Source: Paraburkholderia solisilvae (GTDB taxonomy: Bacteria; Pseudomonadota; Gammaproteobacteria; Burkholderiales; Burkholderiaceae). From it: DNA of 64,000 bases. Every line of letters begins with the position of its first letter. Positions within the stretch are counted from its first letter, which is position 1. A program made the translations under genes and the position numbers. The notes beneath the pieces are model-generated. The model saw nothing but the letters and a program-made list of their open reading frames with translations. It was not told the origin of the DNA and searched no databases. Positions 33,739 to 42,363 of this stretch are shown here, in pieces. Location of the stretch: NCBI RefSeq assembly GCF_902859875.1, contig NZ_CADIKF010000001.1:1-64000 (forward strand). Reading direction: 5' to 3'.

Positions 33739-36700
33739 CAGGTGCGCTCCTTGCGGCCGAATTTGCGAATAAAGACATAAAACGCGGGCGTAAACAACAG
33801 GCCGAAGCCGGTCACGCCGAGCATGCCGAACAGCACCGCGGTACCGAGCGATTGCCGCATTTCGGCGCCCGCACCGGTCGCGACCGCGAGCGGCGCGACG
33901 CCGAGGATAAATGCGAACGACGTCATCAGGATCGGGCGCAGGCGGGTGCGCGCCGCATGCACGGCAGCGGTGGCCGGCGACGAGCCGTCGTCCTCTTTCT
34001 GCCGCGCGAACTCGACGATCAGAATCGCGTTCTTCGCGGCGAGCCCGACCAGCACGACAAAGCCGATCTGCGCGAGGATATCGATCGGCATGCCGCGAAT
34101 CGCGAGGCCCGTCACCGACGCGAGGATACACATCGGCACGATCAGCACGATCGCGAGCGGCAGTTTCCAGCTTTCGTACTGCGCAACCAGCACGAGGAAC
34201 ACGAACAGCGCGGCGGCGCCGAACACCAGCAGGGTCGGCGTGCCGCGTTGCTGCTGCTGGTACGCGAGCTCGGTCCATTCGAAGCCGATGCCTTGCGGCA
34301 GCACCTGATGCGCGAGCTGTTCCATCCGGTGCAACGCGGTGCCGGTTGCGACGCCGGGTGCGGCCACACCCTGGACTTCGGCGGCAGGGTACAGGTTGTA
34401 GCGCGGCACGCGATACGGAATCGTGCGCGTTTCCATTTGCGCGACCGTGCCGATCGGCACCATTTCGCCGGACTGGTTGCGCGCCTTCAACCGCGTGATG
34501 TCGTCGGCGCCGCGCCGATATTGTCCATCGCCCTGGACGATCACTTCATAGGTGCGGCCGAGATAGTTGAAGTCGTTCACGTATTGCGAGCCGAGGTACA
34601 CCTGCAACGTCGAGAACACGTCGGTCGGCGTGAGGCCCACTTTCTCCGCTTTCACGCGGTCGATGTCCGCGAATACCGACGGCGAGCCTGCGTTGAACAG
34701 CGTAAACACGCCGGCGAAATCGGGGTCCTGGTTGGCCGCCGCAACGAGGCTCTTGGCCGCGTGCACCAGCGCATCGGGGCCGAGCCCCGCGCGATCCTCC
34801 AGCATCATCTTGAAGCCGCCCGCGTTGCCGATGCCTTGTACAGGCGGCGGCGGAATCGTCAGCACGTACGCGTCCTTGATCACCGACAGACGCTTGCGCA
34901 GATCCGCGAGCACCGTTTCAGCGGTAACGCCCGGAAGCTCGTGGTTGTAGAGCGACGGCAAGCCGGAAAAGATCGTTCCCGAATTCGATGCGACGGTCAG
35001 CGTGGTCGCATCGAGGCCGACAAAAGGCGCGACGTGTTCGATGCCGCGTGTCGACAGGATAATGTCGATGGCGCTGCGCACGACCTTTTCGGTGCGCTCG
35101 AGCGACGCGCCCGGCGGCAATTGCACGACCGTGATCAGATAGCCCTGATCCTGCTCCGGAATAAAGCCGGTCGGCGTGCGCGAAAATTCGAGCGCGGCGA
35201 GGCCGATCAGCGCAACGTAGATGGCGAGCATGACGGTCAGGCCGCGCACCAGGCGTTTGGTGAGTTTGGCGTAGCCGAACGAGAGCTTTTCGAAGCCGTG
35301 ATTGAAGCGCTCGAAGCCGGCATGCAGCCACCGCGACGCCCAGTTCGCGGGGCGCGCGTCGTGCACGTGCGGCTTGAACAGCACGGCGCACAGCGCGGGA
35401 CTCAGCGTCAGCGAAACGAAGCACGAAATAACCGTCGATGCGGCGATGGTCACCGCGAACTGCCGGAAGAACAGCCCGGAAATGCCGCTCAGGAACGCCG
35501 ACGGCACGAACACCGCACATAGCGTGAGCGCGATCGACAGCAGCGCGCCGCCGACTTCGTCCATCGTGCGGTGCGCGGCTTCCGCGGGCGACATGCCGGT
35601 GCGCATATTGCGTTCGACGTTTTCGACGACCACGATCGCATCGTCGACGACAATGCCGACCGCGAGCACCAAGCCGAATAGCGACAGATTGTTCAGCGAA
35701 ATGCCGAAGGTGGCGAGCACGATAAACGAGCCGAGCAACGAGACCGGAATGGCCACCACCGGGATGATGGTCGCGCGCCAGTTCTGCAGAAACAGAAACA
35801 CGACGCCGACCACCAGCAGGATCGCGACGAAGATCGTCAGCACCACTTCGTCGACCGACTTGCCGATAAAAATGGTCGGGTCATAGATGATCCTGTACTC
35901 GACGCCGGGCGGGAAGTCGTTGCTGAGGTCCTTCATGGTCGACAGCACTTCTTTTTCGACCGCCAGCGAATTCGCGCCGGGTTCCGCGTAGACCAGCAAC
36001 GATGCCGCGTTGCTGCGGTCCATAAACGCGGTCGAGCCGTAGTCCGCCGCGCCGACCTCGACGCGGCCGATATCGCGGATGCGCGTGACGCGTCCTTGCG
36101 GATCGGACTTCACGACGACGTCCGCGAACTGGTCCGGCGTGGACAACCGGCCGAGCGCTTCGACGTTGATCTGATAGGCCGAGTTGGTTTTCGTCGGCGG
36201 CTGGTTCAGCACGCCCGCGGACACCTGCAGATTCTGCGCGCGCAGCGCGTTGAGCACTTCGCTTGCGGTCAGATTGCTCGCGGCCACCTTGTCGGGGTCG
36301 ACCCAGATCCGCATCGCGTATTCGCGCCCGCCGATGAACTGCACGTCGCCGACGCCTTGCAGCCGCGCCAGCGCGTCTTTCACGTGCAGCGTCGCGTAGT
36401 TGGACAGGTAGAGCGTGTCGCGCGATTTATCCGGCGAATCCAGGTGCACGGCGAGCAAGATGCTCGGCGTCGATTTTCTGACCTGCACGCCGAGCCGTTG
36501 CACGTCGTCAGGCAGGCGCGGCAGCGCATCCTGCACGCGGTTTTGCGTGAGCATCTGCGCGACGTTCAGATCGGTGCCGATACGGAACGTCACGGTGACG
36601 GTCAGCTTGCCGTCGCCGGTCGACTGACTGCTCATATAGAGCATGTTTTCGACGCCGTTGATCTGCTGCTCGAGCGGCGTGGCAACGGTGCGCGCGATCG

Positions 36701-36872
36701 TTTCGGCGGAGGCGCCCGGGTACGTCGTCGTCACCTGCACGGTGGGCGGGACGATCTCCGGGTACTGCGCGACCGGCAGCACGAACATCGCACCGAGGCC
36801 GATCAACGTCAGGAAGGCACTGACCACCGTCGCAAAGCGCGGGCGGTCAATAAAGAAATGGGCAATGCGCAT
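33738..36872 (-). CDS. RND efflux pump inner-membrane transporter (HAE1 family)
   Basis: 1044 residues with the full HAE1 layout: MRIAHFFIDRPRFATVVSAF start, two large periplasmic loops, and two sets of six membrane helices. Helix 4 carries the proton-relay aspartates in GIVVDDAIVVVENVERN, and helix 10 supplies the lysine region GLAAKNAILIVEFA. It exports hydrophobic drugs, dyes, solvents or aromatic acids with proton entry. It begins 23 bases after the fusion-protein gene and overlaps the duct gene, so the three are one transcript. No specificity can be read from sequence alone. Confidence 0.96.
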   Translation of the reverse strand: MRIAHFFIDRPRFATVVSAFLTLIGLGAMFVLPVAQYPEIVPPTVQVTTTYPGASAETIARTVATPLEQQINGVENMLYMSSQSTGDGKLTVTVTFRIGTDLNVAQMLTQNRVQDALPRLPDDVQRLGVQVRKSTPSILLAVHLDSPDKSRDTLYLSNYATLHVKDALARLQGVGDVQFIGGREYAMRIWVDPDKVAASNLTASEVLNALRAQNLQVSAGVLNQPPTKTNSAYQINVEALGRLSTPDQFADVVVKSDPQGRVTRIRDIGRVEVGAADYGSTAFMDRSNAASLLVYAEPGANSLAVEKEVLSTMKDLSNDFPPGVEYRIIYDPTIFIGKSVDEVVLTIFVAILLVVGVVFLFLQNWRATIIPVVAIPVSLLGSFIVLATFGISLNNLSLFGLVLAVGIVVDDAIVVVENVERNMRTGMSPAEAAHRTMDEVGGALLSIALTLCAVFVPSAFLSGISGLFFRQFAVTIAASTVISCFVSLTLSPALCAVLFKPHVHDARPANWASRWLHAGFERFNHGFEKLSFGYAKLTKRLVRGLTVMLAIYVALIGLAALEFSRTPTGFIPEQDQGYLITVVQLPPGASLERTEKVVRSAIDIILSTRGIEHVAPFVGLDATTLTVASNSGTIFSGLPSLYNHELPGVTAETVLADLRKRLSVIKDAYVLTIPPPPVQGIGNAGGFKMMLEDRAGLGPDALVHAAKSLVAAANQDPDFAGVFTLFNAGSPSVFADIDRVKAEKVGLTPTDVFSTLQVYLGSQYVNDFNYLGRTYEVIVQGDGQYRRGADDITRLKARNQSGEMVPIGTVAQMETRTIPYRVPRYNLYPAAEVQGVAAPGVATGTALHRMEQLAHQVLPQGIGFEWTELAYQQQQRGTPTLLVFGAAALFVFLVLVAQYESWKLPLAIVLIVPMCILASVTGLAIRGMPIDILAQIGFVVLVGLAAKNAILIVEFARQKEDDGSSPATAAVHAARTRLRPILMTSFAFILGVAPLAVATGAGAEMRQSLGTAVLFGMLGVTGFGLLFTPAFYVFIRKFGRKERT

Positions 36873-36895
36873 GGCTTCGTTCCGGTCCTGTTCGA

Positions 36896-38143
36896 CTAGT
36901 CCTGCTTGGCCGCGTAGTGAAGCGCGCCGTCACGCGTCTTGACCTTGGAGCCGGGAGCCGCATAAGGCAGACCGTCGACGATCACGCGATCGTCGCGTGT
37001 GAGACCGGACCGGATGACCCGCAGTCCGCCGCGCAATTCGCCGACCTCCACCGGTTTGGGCACGACGGTGCCGTCGGCGGCGACGGTCAGCACGATATGT
37101 TCGGACTGGTCGGGCAGCACGGAGGCATCGGGTATGAGCAGCGTCGGCACCGGCTGGGCGACCGCGACGCGCACCCGCGCGAACTCGCCGGGCGTGAGCA
37201 GCAGGTCGGGATTGGCGACCGTTGCGCGCGCATGGATCGTGCCGCTCGAACGGTCCAGCACGTTATCGACGAAGTCGAGCGTGCCCTGCCGTGTCGCAAC
37301 CGTGTCGCCGCCGTTGCCGGAGGTCAGTTCGACCTTGTTCGCAAGCGGTGCTTTTGCATTGGCGCGGTAGCGCGAGAAGGTCTGGTAGTCCGCCTCGCTC
37401 ATGTCGAAATCCAGATAGATCGGATCGAGCGACACGATGGTGGCGAGCAGCGTGGTCGGGCTCGCGGCCGCGCGGCTGCCGGCAATCAGATTGCCGATCG
37501 ACACCAGATGCCGGCCGATGCGGCCGGTAAACGGCGCGCTGATCCGGCAATGGTCGAGATCGAAGCGTGCGTCGCGAATCTGCGCCTGCGCATCGTCGAT
37601 GGCGGCCTGCGCGGTGTTCAGATCCGAGGTGCGCTGCTGCACGTTCTCGACGGTTCCCGCGTCGTTGCGCTCGAGTTCCTGCGCGCGGCGCAATTCCTGA
37701 TCGGCGAGCACGCGCTTCGTTGTCGCGGTCTCGAGTTGCGCCTGGCCCTGGGCGAGTTTGATTTCGTACGGAACCGGGTCGATGGTAAACAGCAGATCGC
37801 CTTTATGAACGATCGCGCCGTCCTTGAAATAGATGCCCGTCAGCGTGCCGCCGACCTGTGCGCGCAGTTCGACCTGATCGACCGCGGAGAACTGCCCGAG
37901 AAAACCGAGACGCGTATCGAGGTTCTCGACCAGCGGTTTGCTCACCGTCACCTCGGGCGCCGCCGCGGGCTTCGCGTTCGCAGCCGGCGCCTGGCCGCCG
38001 TGATGCGCGTAAAGCCACCAGCCGCCACAAATGACGCCCATCGCGATCAGCACCGCGGTCCAGCTTTTGACCGGTGAGCGCTTGCGCCGTATGCGGTCGC
38101 GCTCCTGTACCTCGCCGTCTTGCAGTTTCGTTTCCGTATCCAC
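36896..38143 (-). CDS. RND efflux periplasmic adaptor (membrane fusion protein)
   Basis: About 415 residues. A single N-terminal membrane helix (SWTAVLIAMGVICGGWWLY, about 28-46) anchors it. The lipoyl halves are visible in VELRAQVGGTLTGIYFKDGA and FRIGRHLV-like CRISAPFTGRIGRHLVS, separated by a coiled-coil hairpin rich in Gln and Ala. The start is taken as the GTG with a GAGGA site nine bases upstream (protein begins DTETKLQDG). An ATG 12 codons earlier is open but poorly placed. It is the first gene of the efflux operon; a candidate operator lies about 100 bases upstream. Confidence 0.93.
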   Translation of the reverse strand: MDTETKLQDGEVQERDRIRRKRSPVKSWTAVLIAMGVICGGWWLYAHHGGQAPAANAKPAAAPEVTVSKPLVENLDTRLGFLGQFSAVDQVELRAQVGGTLTGIYFKDGAIVHKGDLLFTIDPVPYEIKLAQGQAQLETATTKRVLADQELRRAQELERNDAGTVENVQQRTSDLNTAQAAIDDAQAQIRDARFDLDHCRISAPFTGRIGRHLVSIGNLIAGSRAAASPTTLLATIVSLDPIYLDFDMSEADYQTFSRYRANAKAPLANKVELTSGNGGDTVATRQGTLDFVDNVLDRSSGTIHARATVANPDLLLTPGEFARVRVAVAQPVPTLLIPDASVLPDQSEHIVLTVAADGTVVPKPVEVGELRGGLRVIRSGLTRDDRVIVDGLPYAAPGSKVKTRDGALHYAAKQD

Positions 38144-38240
38144 CTGGATGCATCCTCGACATGCTATTTTTTGGGCCATCTGATCGCAGCGTTCAACGTA
38201 GCGACCGTATAGATGTTGTTGACCTTCTAACGATCTTGAA

Positions 38241-38258
38241 AGATTGCATGCACAATCT
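38241..38258. promoter_or_regulatory. Inverted repeat, candidate operator of the RND efflux operon
   Basis: AGATTG (38241-38246) and CAATCT (38253-38258) are exact inverted copies around CATGCA. On the efflux strand the dyad begins a few bases downstream of a TTGACC element (complement of 38263-38268), the best -35 candidate. A repressor bound here would block the promoter. The matching -10 (near 38240-38245) is weak. Confidence 0.5.
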
Positions 38259-38339
38259 AAATGGTCAAGTTAATTTTGATTGAGGATGACAATCGGTTCG
38301 CGTGAGGCTTGCTAAACGTCCCGCCTGGCGGGCGTTTGC

Positions 38340-38496
38340 GCGATTGTTCATGTGCGTCGGCTAGTGAATTCGCGCGTCTCGGGCTTATTCGCGAGGGGCC
38401 GGTACGCTATTCTCTGCCGCACAACGAAAGGACGGCTCCCTCCATACCTCTGTACCTTTTGTTGTTGCGCACGAGCCTCGCTCGTGCGTTTTTTTG
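38340..38496 (+). ncRNA. Possible small RNA ending at an orphan terminator
   Basis: A clear rightward intrinsic terminator at 38469-38495 has no protein gene before it: the nearest upstream gene points left and starts at 38143. A short transcript from somewhere after 38340 would explain it. No promoter was confidently placed and no known RNA family is recognised, so the 5' boundary is arbitrary. Confidence 0.25.
38469..38495 (+). terminator. Orphan Rho-independent terminator
   Basis: GCACGAGC (38469-38476) and GCTCGTGC (38480-38487) pair exactly around CTC and are followed by G and seven T residues. It ends rightward transcription and shields the VOC/sigma-factor unit. Confidence 0.75.
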
Positions 38497-38699
38497 TGCA
38501 CCGGGCATGTGCGATAGCGCGAGGGTGTCAATCCGAGGGTGCAAATCCCTGACCAGACCGGCGCTGGACGCGAGGTCGTGCCCTAACGGGCAATTCGAGC
38601 TATCCTGACGGGCGTTGACTCACGTCGAACGCTCACCGCGGCCGCGTGTGCCGCGTGTTTCGCATCTCAAGGCGTCGACCCAACCTGGCTGGAGCCGTG

Positions 38700-39119
38700 A
38701 TGCTTGCCCTGGAAGTCGTTTCGCTGCCTGTCGCCGATGTCGACCGCGCGCTTGCGTTCTATACGCAGAAGGTCGGCTTCAAACTGGACGTCGATTACCA
38801 TCCTGGCGCGGATTTCCGCGTGGTCCAGCTCACGCCGCCCGGTTCGGCATGTTCGGTGCAACTGAGCGCCGCCGATTCGCCGCAGCGCTTGCGTAACCTG
38901 TATCTCGTCACCACAGACCTCGCAGCCGAGTGCGCCGCACTGGCGGCGCGAGGCGTCGCGGTCGGCGCATACCGGCACAAGGACCCGATCGATCCCTGGA
39001 TGGGTGGCTGGAGCGCCGGGCTCGATCCGCAGCGCCGCGACTATGCGAGCTTTGCCGACTTCGAAGACCTGGACGGCAACATCTGGACGCTGCAGGAGCG
39101 CGGCTACCGTGCACCCTGA
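38700..39119 (+). CDS. VOC (glyoxalase/bleomycin-resistance) family protein
   Basis: 139 residues of the vicinal-oxygen-chelate fold: LALEVVSLPVADVDRALAFY at the start and ASFADFEDLDGNIWTLQERG at the end, where the final glutamate region is typical of a metal ligand. The start ATG has GGAG five bases upstream; 18 earlier codons are open but unsupported. The stop is followed one base later by the ATG of an ECF sigma factor gene, so the two are co-translated. Members isomerise, cleave or bind small molecules. The function here is likely tied to the ECF41 regulon. Confidence 0.85.
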   Translation: MLALEVVSLPVADVDRALAFYTQKVGFKLDVDYHPGADFRVVQLTPPGSACSVQLSAADSPQRLRNLYLVTTDLAAECAALAARGVAVGAYRHKDPIDPWMGGWSAGLDPQRRDYASFADFEDLDGNIWTLQERGYRAP

Positions 39120-39120
39120 T

Positions 39121-39999
39121 ATGGACGACACGCTCCACGCGTTCAACCAGCTTCGTCCGCGCCTGCAGAAAATTGCTTATCGGATGCTGGCATCCGTGGC
39201 CGAGGCGGAAGATATCGTGCAGGACGTCTGGCTGCGCTGGCATTCGGCTGCTCATGACGGCATCGAGAACGCGGAAGCGTGGCTGGTCGCCGTCACTACG
39301 CGCTTATCGATCGACCGCCTGCGCGCGGCGAAGATGCAACGCGAGCACTACACGGGCATCTGGCTGCCTGAACCGCTGCTGACCGAATCACCGGTTACGC
39401 CGGAGGAAGTCAGCGAGCGGGCCGGCGAGGTGTCGGTCGCCTTCCTGATGCTGCTCGAACGGCTGACACCGGAAGCGCGCGCCGCGTTCCTGCTGCGCGA
39501 GGTGTTCGATATGGACTATGACGAAGTGGCCGAAGCGGTCGGCAAATCGGAAGCGGCGTGCCGTCAGCTGGTGAGCCGCGCCAGGGCGCAGTTGCGCGAC
39601 GAGCGTCCGCGCTTTGAAGTGTCACGCGACATTCATCTGCGCTTGCTGCAAAGTTTTACGCGGGCCGTCGAGCTCGGGGATTTCGCCGGAATCCACGCGT
39701 TGCTCGCCGAAGATGCGATGTTGTTCGGCGACGGCGGCGGCAAAGTGCAGAGCTTTCCGGAACCGATGCTGGGCGGCAAGCGCATCGCGCAACTCTTCTA
39801 TGCCCCCGTGCTGCGTTACGGCAGCGAGCTTCGCTACAGGCTCGTCGAACTCAATGGCGAGTGGGCGCTGTTGCGCTATCTCGAAGGCAAGCTCGAATCC
39901 GCGCAGTCATTCGAAACGGATGGCAGCCGCATCCTGCGCGTCTTCGTTCAACGCAATCCCGACAAGCTCGCGCGTATCGCCGCCACCTACGGCGGCTAG
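39121..39999 (+). CDS. ECF41-type RNA polymerase sigma factor with C-terminal SnoaL-like domain
   Basis: 292 residues. Sigma region 2 spans about 8-75 (IAYRMLASVAEAEDIVQDVWLRW) and region 4 about 105-160 (LTPEARAAFLLREVFDMDYDEVA). A C-terminal NTF2/SnoaL-like extension runs from about 168 to 290. Two hallmarks of group ECF41 are present: the linker motif WLPEP (81-85) and DGGGK (204-208). In ECF41 the extension replaces an anti-sigma factor and tunes activity. Such genes are typically linked to carboxymuconolactone-decarboxylase, oxidoreductase or epimerase genes; here a carboxymuconolactone-decarboxylase-like gene follows at 40202. Confidence 0.92.
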   Translation: MDDTLHAFNQLRPRLQKIAYRMLASVAEAEDIVQDVWLRWHSAAHDGIENAEAWLVAVTTRLSIDRLRAAKMQREHYTGIWLPEPLLTESPVTPEEVSERAGEVSVAFLMLLERLTPEARAAFLLREVFDMDYDEVAEAVGKSEAACRQLVSRARAQLRDERPRFEVSRDIHLRLLQSFTRAVELGDFAGIHALLAEDAMLFGDGGGKVQSFPEPMLGGKRIAQLFYAPVLRYGSELRYRLVELNGEWALLRYLEGKLESAQSFETDGSRILRVFVQRNPDKLARIAATYGG

Positions 40000-40151
40000 T
40001 CGATTCAAGTCTCCCGCGCGATAAGGCGCGGCGCCGGCCGATTGGTGTCTTGCGAGCAACGCCGTGAGTCCGATCGCCTATCTACCGCCGCGTGCCCGGC
40101 AACTCTACGATGGTTTCGTGCGGCCCGGTGCCGCTAGCGCTTCACCGCAAA

Positions 40152-40177
40152 AAACACCTGCGAGGCCACGGGTGTTT
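40152..40177 (+). promoter_or_regulatory. Hairpin in the leader of the CMD-like gene
   Basis: AAACACC (40152-40158) pairs with GGTGTTT (40171-40177) 15 bases before the AGGAG site of the next gene. It resembles a weak terminator with A- and T-rich flanks, and could limit read-through from the sigma factor gene or act in the leader. Confidence 0.4.
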
Positions 40178-40201
40178 CGATCATTGTCGCCAGGAGAAAT
40201 C

Positions 40202-40681
40202 ATGTCTCAGCGTATTAACTATATTCAGCAATCGCCGGAGCTGTTCAAGAAATTCGTCGACTTCAGCACGCGCGTGAAGGACGGCACGATCGAGCAGTCG
40301 ATCCACGATCTCGTGACGATTCGCGCATCGCAAATGAACGGCTGCGGGTTTTGTGTCGATATGCACGTGAAGGAAGCGCGCATTCACGGCGAACGGGAGC
40401 TGCGTATTCATCATGTCGCAGTCTGGCGTGAGTCGACGCTCTTTGCGCCGCGCGAACGCGCCGCGCTCGCATGGACGGAAATCCTGACCAGACTGCCTGA
40501 GCACGGCGTGCCGGACGATATCTATGAAAAGGTGCGCGGCCAGTTCTCCGAAAAGGAATTGTCCGACCTGACGTATGCGGTGATGGCGATCAACGGCTGG
40601 AACCGCGCGAACGTCGCGTTCAATACCGTGCCGGGTTCGGCCGACAAGGCATTCGGCCTCGACAAGGCGAATCTCGCCTGA
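40202..40681 (+). CDS. Carboxymuconolactone decarboxylase/AhpD-like protein
   Basis: 159 residues. The core ASQMNGCGFCVDMHVKEA contains the CxxC pair (Cys48, Cys51) and His55 of AhpD-type proteins, with an upstream catalytic glutamate region (KDGTIEQSIHDL). Such proteins act as peroxidase partners or as thiol-disulfide oxidoreductases rather than true decarboxylases. AGGAG precedes the ATG. It lies 202 bases after the ECF41 gene and is its most likely target; the classical ECF41 promoter motif was not found by eye. Confidence 0.9.
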   Translation: MSQRINYIQQSPELFKKFVDFSTRVKDGTIEQSIHDLVTIRASQMNGCGFCVDMHVKEARIHGERELRIHHVAVWRESTLFAPRERAALAWTEILTRLPEHGVPDDIYEKVRGQFSEKELSDLTYAVMAINGWNRANVAFNTVPGSADKAFGLDKANLA

Positions 40682-40715
40682 GCGGCGGCACGCCGCAGTC
40701 AGGTCTCTTTACCTT

Positions 40716-40734
40716 CGGCCCGCCTGGCGGGCCG
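40716..40734 (+). promoter_or_regulatory. GC-rich hairpin between CMD-like and cupin genes
   Basis: CGGCCCGCC (40716-40724) and GGCGGGCCG (40726-40734) are exact inverted copies around one T. No T-run follows, and the GGAGG of the cupin gene lies eight bases on. It may be an mRNA stability or attenuation element. Confidence 0.4.
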
Positions 40735-40754
40735 TGTCCTTTGGAGGACGCATC

Positions 40755-41165
40755 ATGTTTCGCTCGAAAATATCCGCGATGGCGCTGGTGGCGGTCACCG
40801 GATCGCTGATGATGGGCAAGGCGCGCGCCGACGCGCCCGCAGCCATCGTCACGCCGGTCATGACGCAGCCGCTGTCCGACTACCCGGGCAAGGAAGCGCT
40901 GATGATCACCGTCGAGTATCCGCCCGGTTCCGTCGACCCCGTCCATCGGCATTACGCGCACGCGTTCGTCTATGTGCTGGAAGGCAGCATCGTGATGCAA
41001 CTGAAGGGCGGCAAGGAAGTGACGCTCAAGCCCGGGCAGAGCTTCTACGAAGGCCCGAACGATGTCCATACTGTGGGACGTAACGCGAGCCAGACGGAAC
41101 CCGCGAAATTTCTCGTGGTGTTGCTGAAGAACAAGGGCGCGCCGGTGCTGGTGCCGGAAAAATAA
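40755..41165 (+). CDS. Exported cupin-domain protein
   Basis: 136 residues. An N-terminal signal peptide (RSKISAMALVAVTGSLMMG with cleavage near ARADA) sends it to the periplasm. The single cupin barrel carries PVHRHYAHAFVYVLEG (metal-binding histidines) and PGQSFYEGPNDVH. GGAGG is eight bases from the ATG. It follows the carboxymuconolactone-decarboxylase-like gene and probably belongs to the same stress regulon. A metal-dependent enzyme or a small-molecule binder are both possible. Confidence 0.85.
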   Translation: MFRSKISAMALVAVTGSLMMGKARADAPAAIVTPVMTQPLSDYPGKEALMITVEYPPGSVDPVHRHYAHAFVYVLEGSIVMQLKGGKEVTLKPGQSFYEGPNDVHTVGRNASQTEPAKFLVVLLKNKGAPVLVPEK

Positions 41166-41272
41166 GCGATGCGGCACACGCGCGGTGTTCGGCTGAAAAG
41201 CGACGCACGATGTCACAAACCGAAGTGCTCATCCGTCTAGTCGGGTGTGGACCCAACTATGTGTGCGCTTCG

Positions 41273-42274
41273 ATGTCAGACTACGCCCCCCGCCGATTCG
41301 TTAGCGGCGCCGACGATCCGTTTGCGAGCAGTTTTGCAACCAGTTATGCCGGCGTCGTCTCTTTTCTTGCCGTTGCCGACGAAGGCAGCTTTGCCAGAGC
41401 GGGCGACCGCCTCGGCATCGGCCGTTCATCGGTCAGCCGCAATGTGCAGAAGCTCGAGGCTCAACTCGATACGCGTCTGTTTCTTCGTACGACCCGCAGT
41501 ACGTCGCTGACGCGCGAGGGCGAACTGTTCTACGAGAACTGCCGCCCAGGCGTCGAGCGCATCGTGCACGCGCTCGACGAGATGCGCGAATTGCGCCACG
41601 GTCCGCCGCGCGGCCAGTTGCGCATCTGTTCGACCGCCGGCTTCGGACGCAAGATCGTTGCGCCGCTGTTGCGAGGCTTTCACGCGCAATATCCGGAGAT
41701 CGCGCTGGAGCTGGTGCTGAACGACCGTCTCGCGGATTTCACCGCCGATCGCATCGACGTGTCGTTTCGCGACGGACGCATGGAGGACAGCGAGATCGTC
41801 GCGCGGCAGCTGATACCGATGCAGATGATCGTCTGCGCATCGCGTGAATATGCGCGTATTCACGGCTTGCCGCGCGATCTCGACGAACTGGCCGGGCACC
41901 GCTGCATCAACTTCCGGATGGCGTCGGGCCGCATCCGCGAGTGGGAGTTCAAGGCCGCCGGGCTTTTGCAGCGGCGCGTGCCGGTTGCACGGCACACGTT
42001 CAACGACCCGGACCTGATCCTGCAGTCGGTGCTGGATGCGCAGGGCATCGCGCAATTGCCGGCCTATCAGGTGCGCGATCTGCTTCGCGACGGACGCCTC
42101 GTCAACTGCCTCATGCAGCATGCGCCGGACGACGGCGGTCACTACATCTGCTATCTCAGCCGCAAGCATCTTCCCATGAGAATTCGCGTGTTCGTCGATT
42201 ACATGATCGAGCATACGCGTCGGCTCGACCTGGATTGCATGACCGCACTGCAAACGCTCTCGAGCGTCGAGTGA
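41273..42274 (+). CDS. LysR-family transcriptional regulator
   Basis: About 333 residues with helix-turn-helix near residues 25-82 (SFLAVADEGSFARAGDRLG, then GRSSVSRNVQKLEAQL) and the LysR effector domain after about 113 (GQLRICSTAGFGRKIVAPLL). The frame is open to an ATG at 41210; neither start has a clear ribosome-binding site. The ATG at 41273 gives a more usual length before the DNA-binding domain. It follows the cupin gene in the same direction at about 105 bases. The C-terminal segment resembles regulators of the DsdC/CrgA group, and the target may be the preceding operon. Confidence 0.87.
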   Translation: MSDYAPRRFVSGADDPFASSFATSYAGVVSFLAVADEGSFARAGDRLGIGRSSVSRNVQKLEAQLDTRLFLRTTRSTSLTREGELFYENCRPGVERIVHALDEMRELRHGPPRGQLRICSTAGFGRKIVAPLLRGFHAQYPEIALELVLNDRLADFTADRIDVSFRDGRMEDSEIVARQLIPMQMIVCASREYARIHGLPRDLDELAGHRCINFRMASGRIREWEFKAAGLLQRRVPVARHTFNDPDLILQSVLDAQGIAQLPAYQVRDLLRDGRLVNCLMQHAPDDGGHYICYLSRKHLPMRIRVFVDYMIEHTRRLDLDCMTALQTLSSVE

Positions 42275-42363
42275 CGACAGGTCCGGCACCGCACCGGCAA
42301 CGCCGCAAGGATACGGAAAAAGGCGAGTAGTAACGCTGCTGCTCGTATCGTCGAAGGTTCCTC

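Larger units (their letters stand above)
38144..38699. other. Gap between efflux operon and VOC gene
   Basis: No protein gene is recognised. Going rightward it holds the efflux promoter zone with the AGATTG/CAATCT dyad (38241-38258), a hairpin AAACG(T)CCCGCC/GGCGGGCGTTT at 38314-38337, an orphan intrinsic terminator at 38469-38495, and the upstream region of the VOC gene. Confidence 0.55.

Noticed and set aside
33852..35522. 556-codon rightward frame inside the RND pump gene
   Set aside because: Antisense shadow with runs of Arg, His and Gln; the pump gene on the other strand is unmistakable.
38534..38551. tRNA T-arm-like sequence (AGGG, seven-base loop, CCCT)
   Set aside because: No acceptor, D or anticodon arms could be built around it and no CCA end follows, so neither a tRNA nor an integration site is supported.
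40000..40201. Search for the ECF41 promoter (TGTCACA and CGTC) before the CMD-like gene
   Set aside because: Only a partial TGTC match with wrong spacing was found, so no sigma-dependent promoter is annotated.
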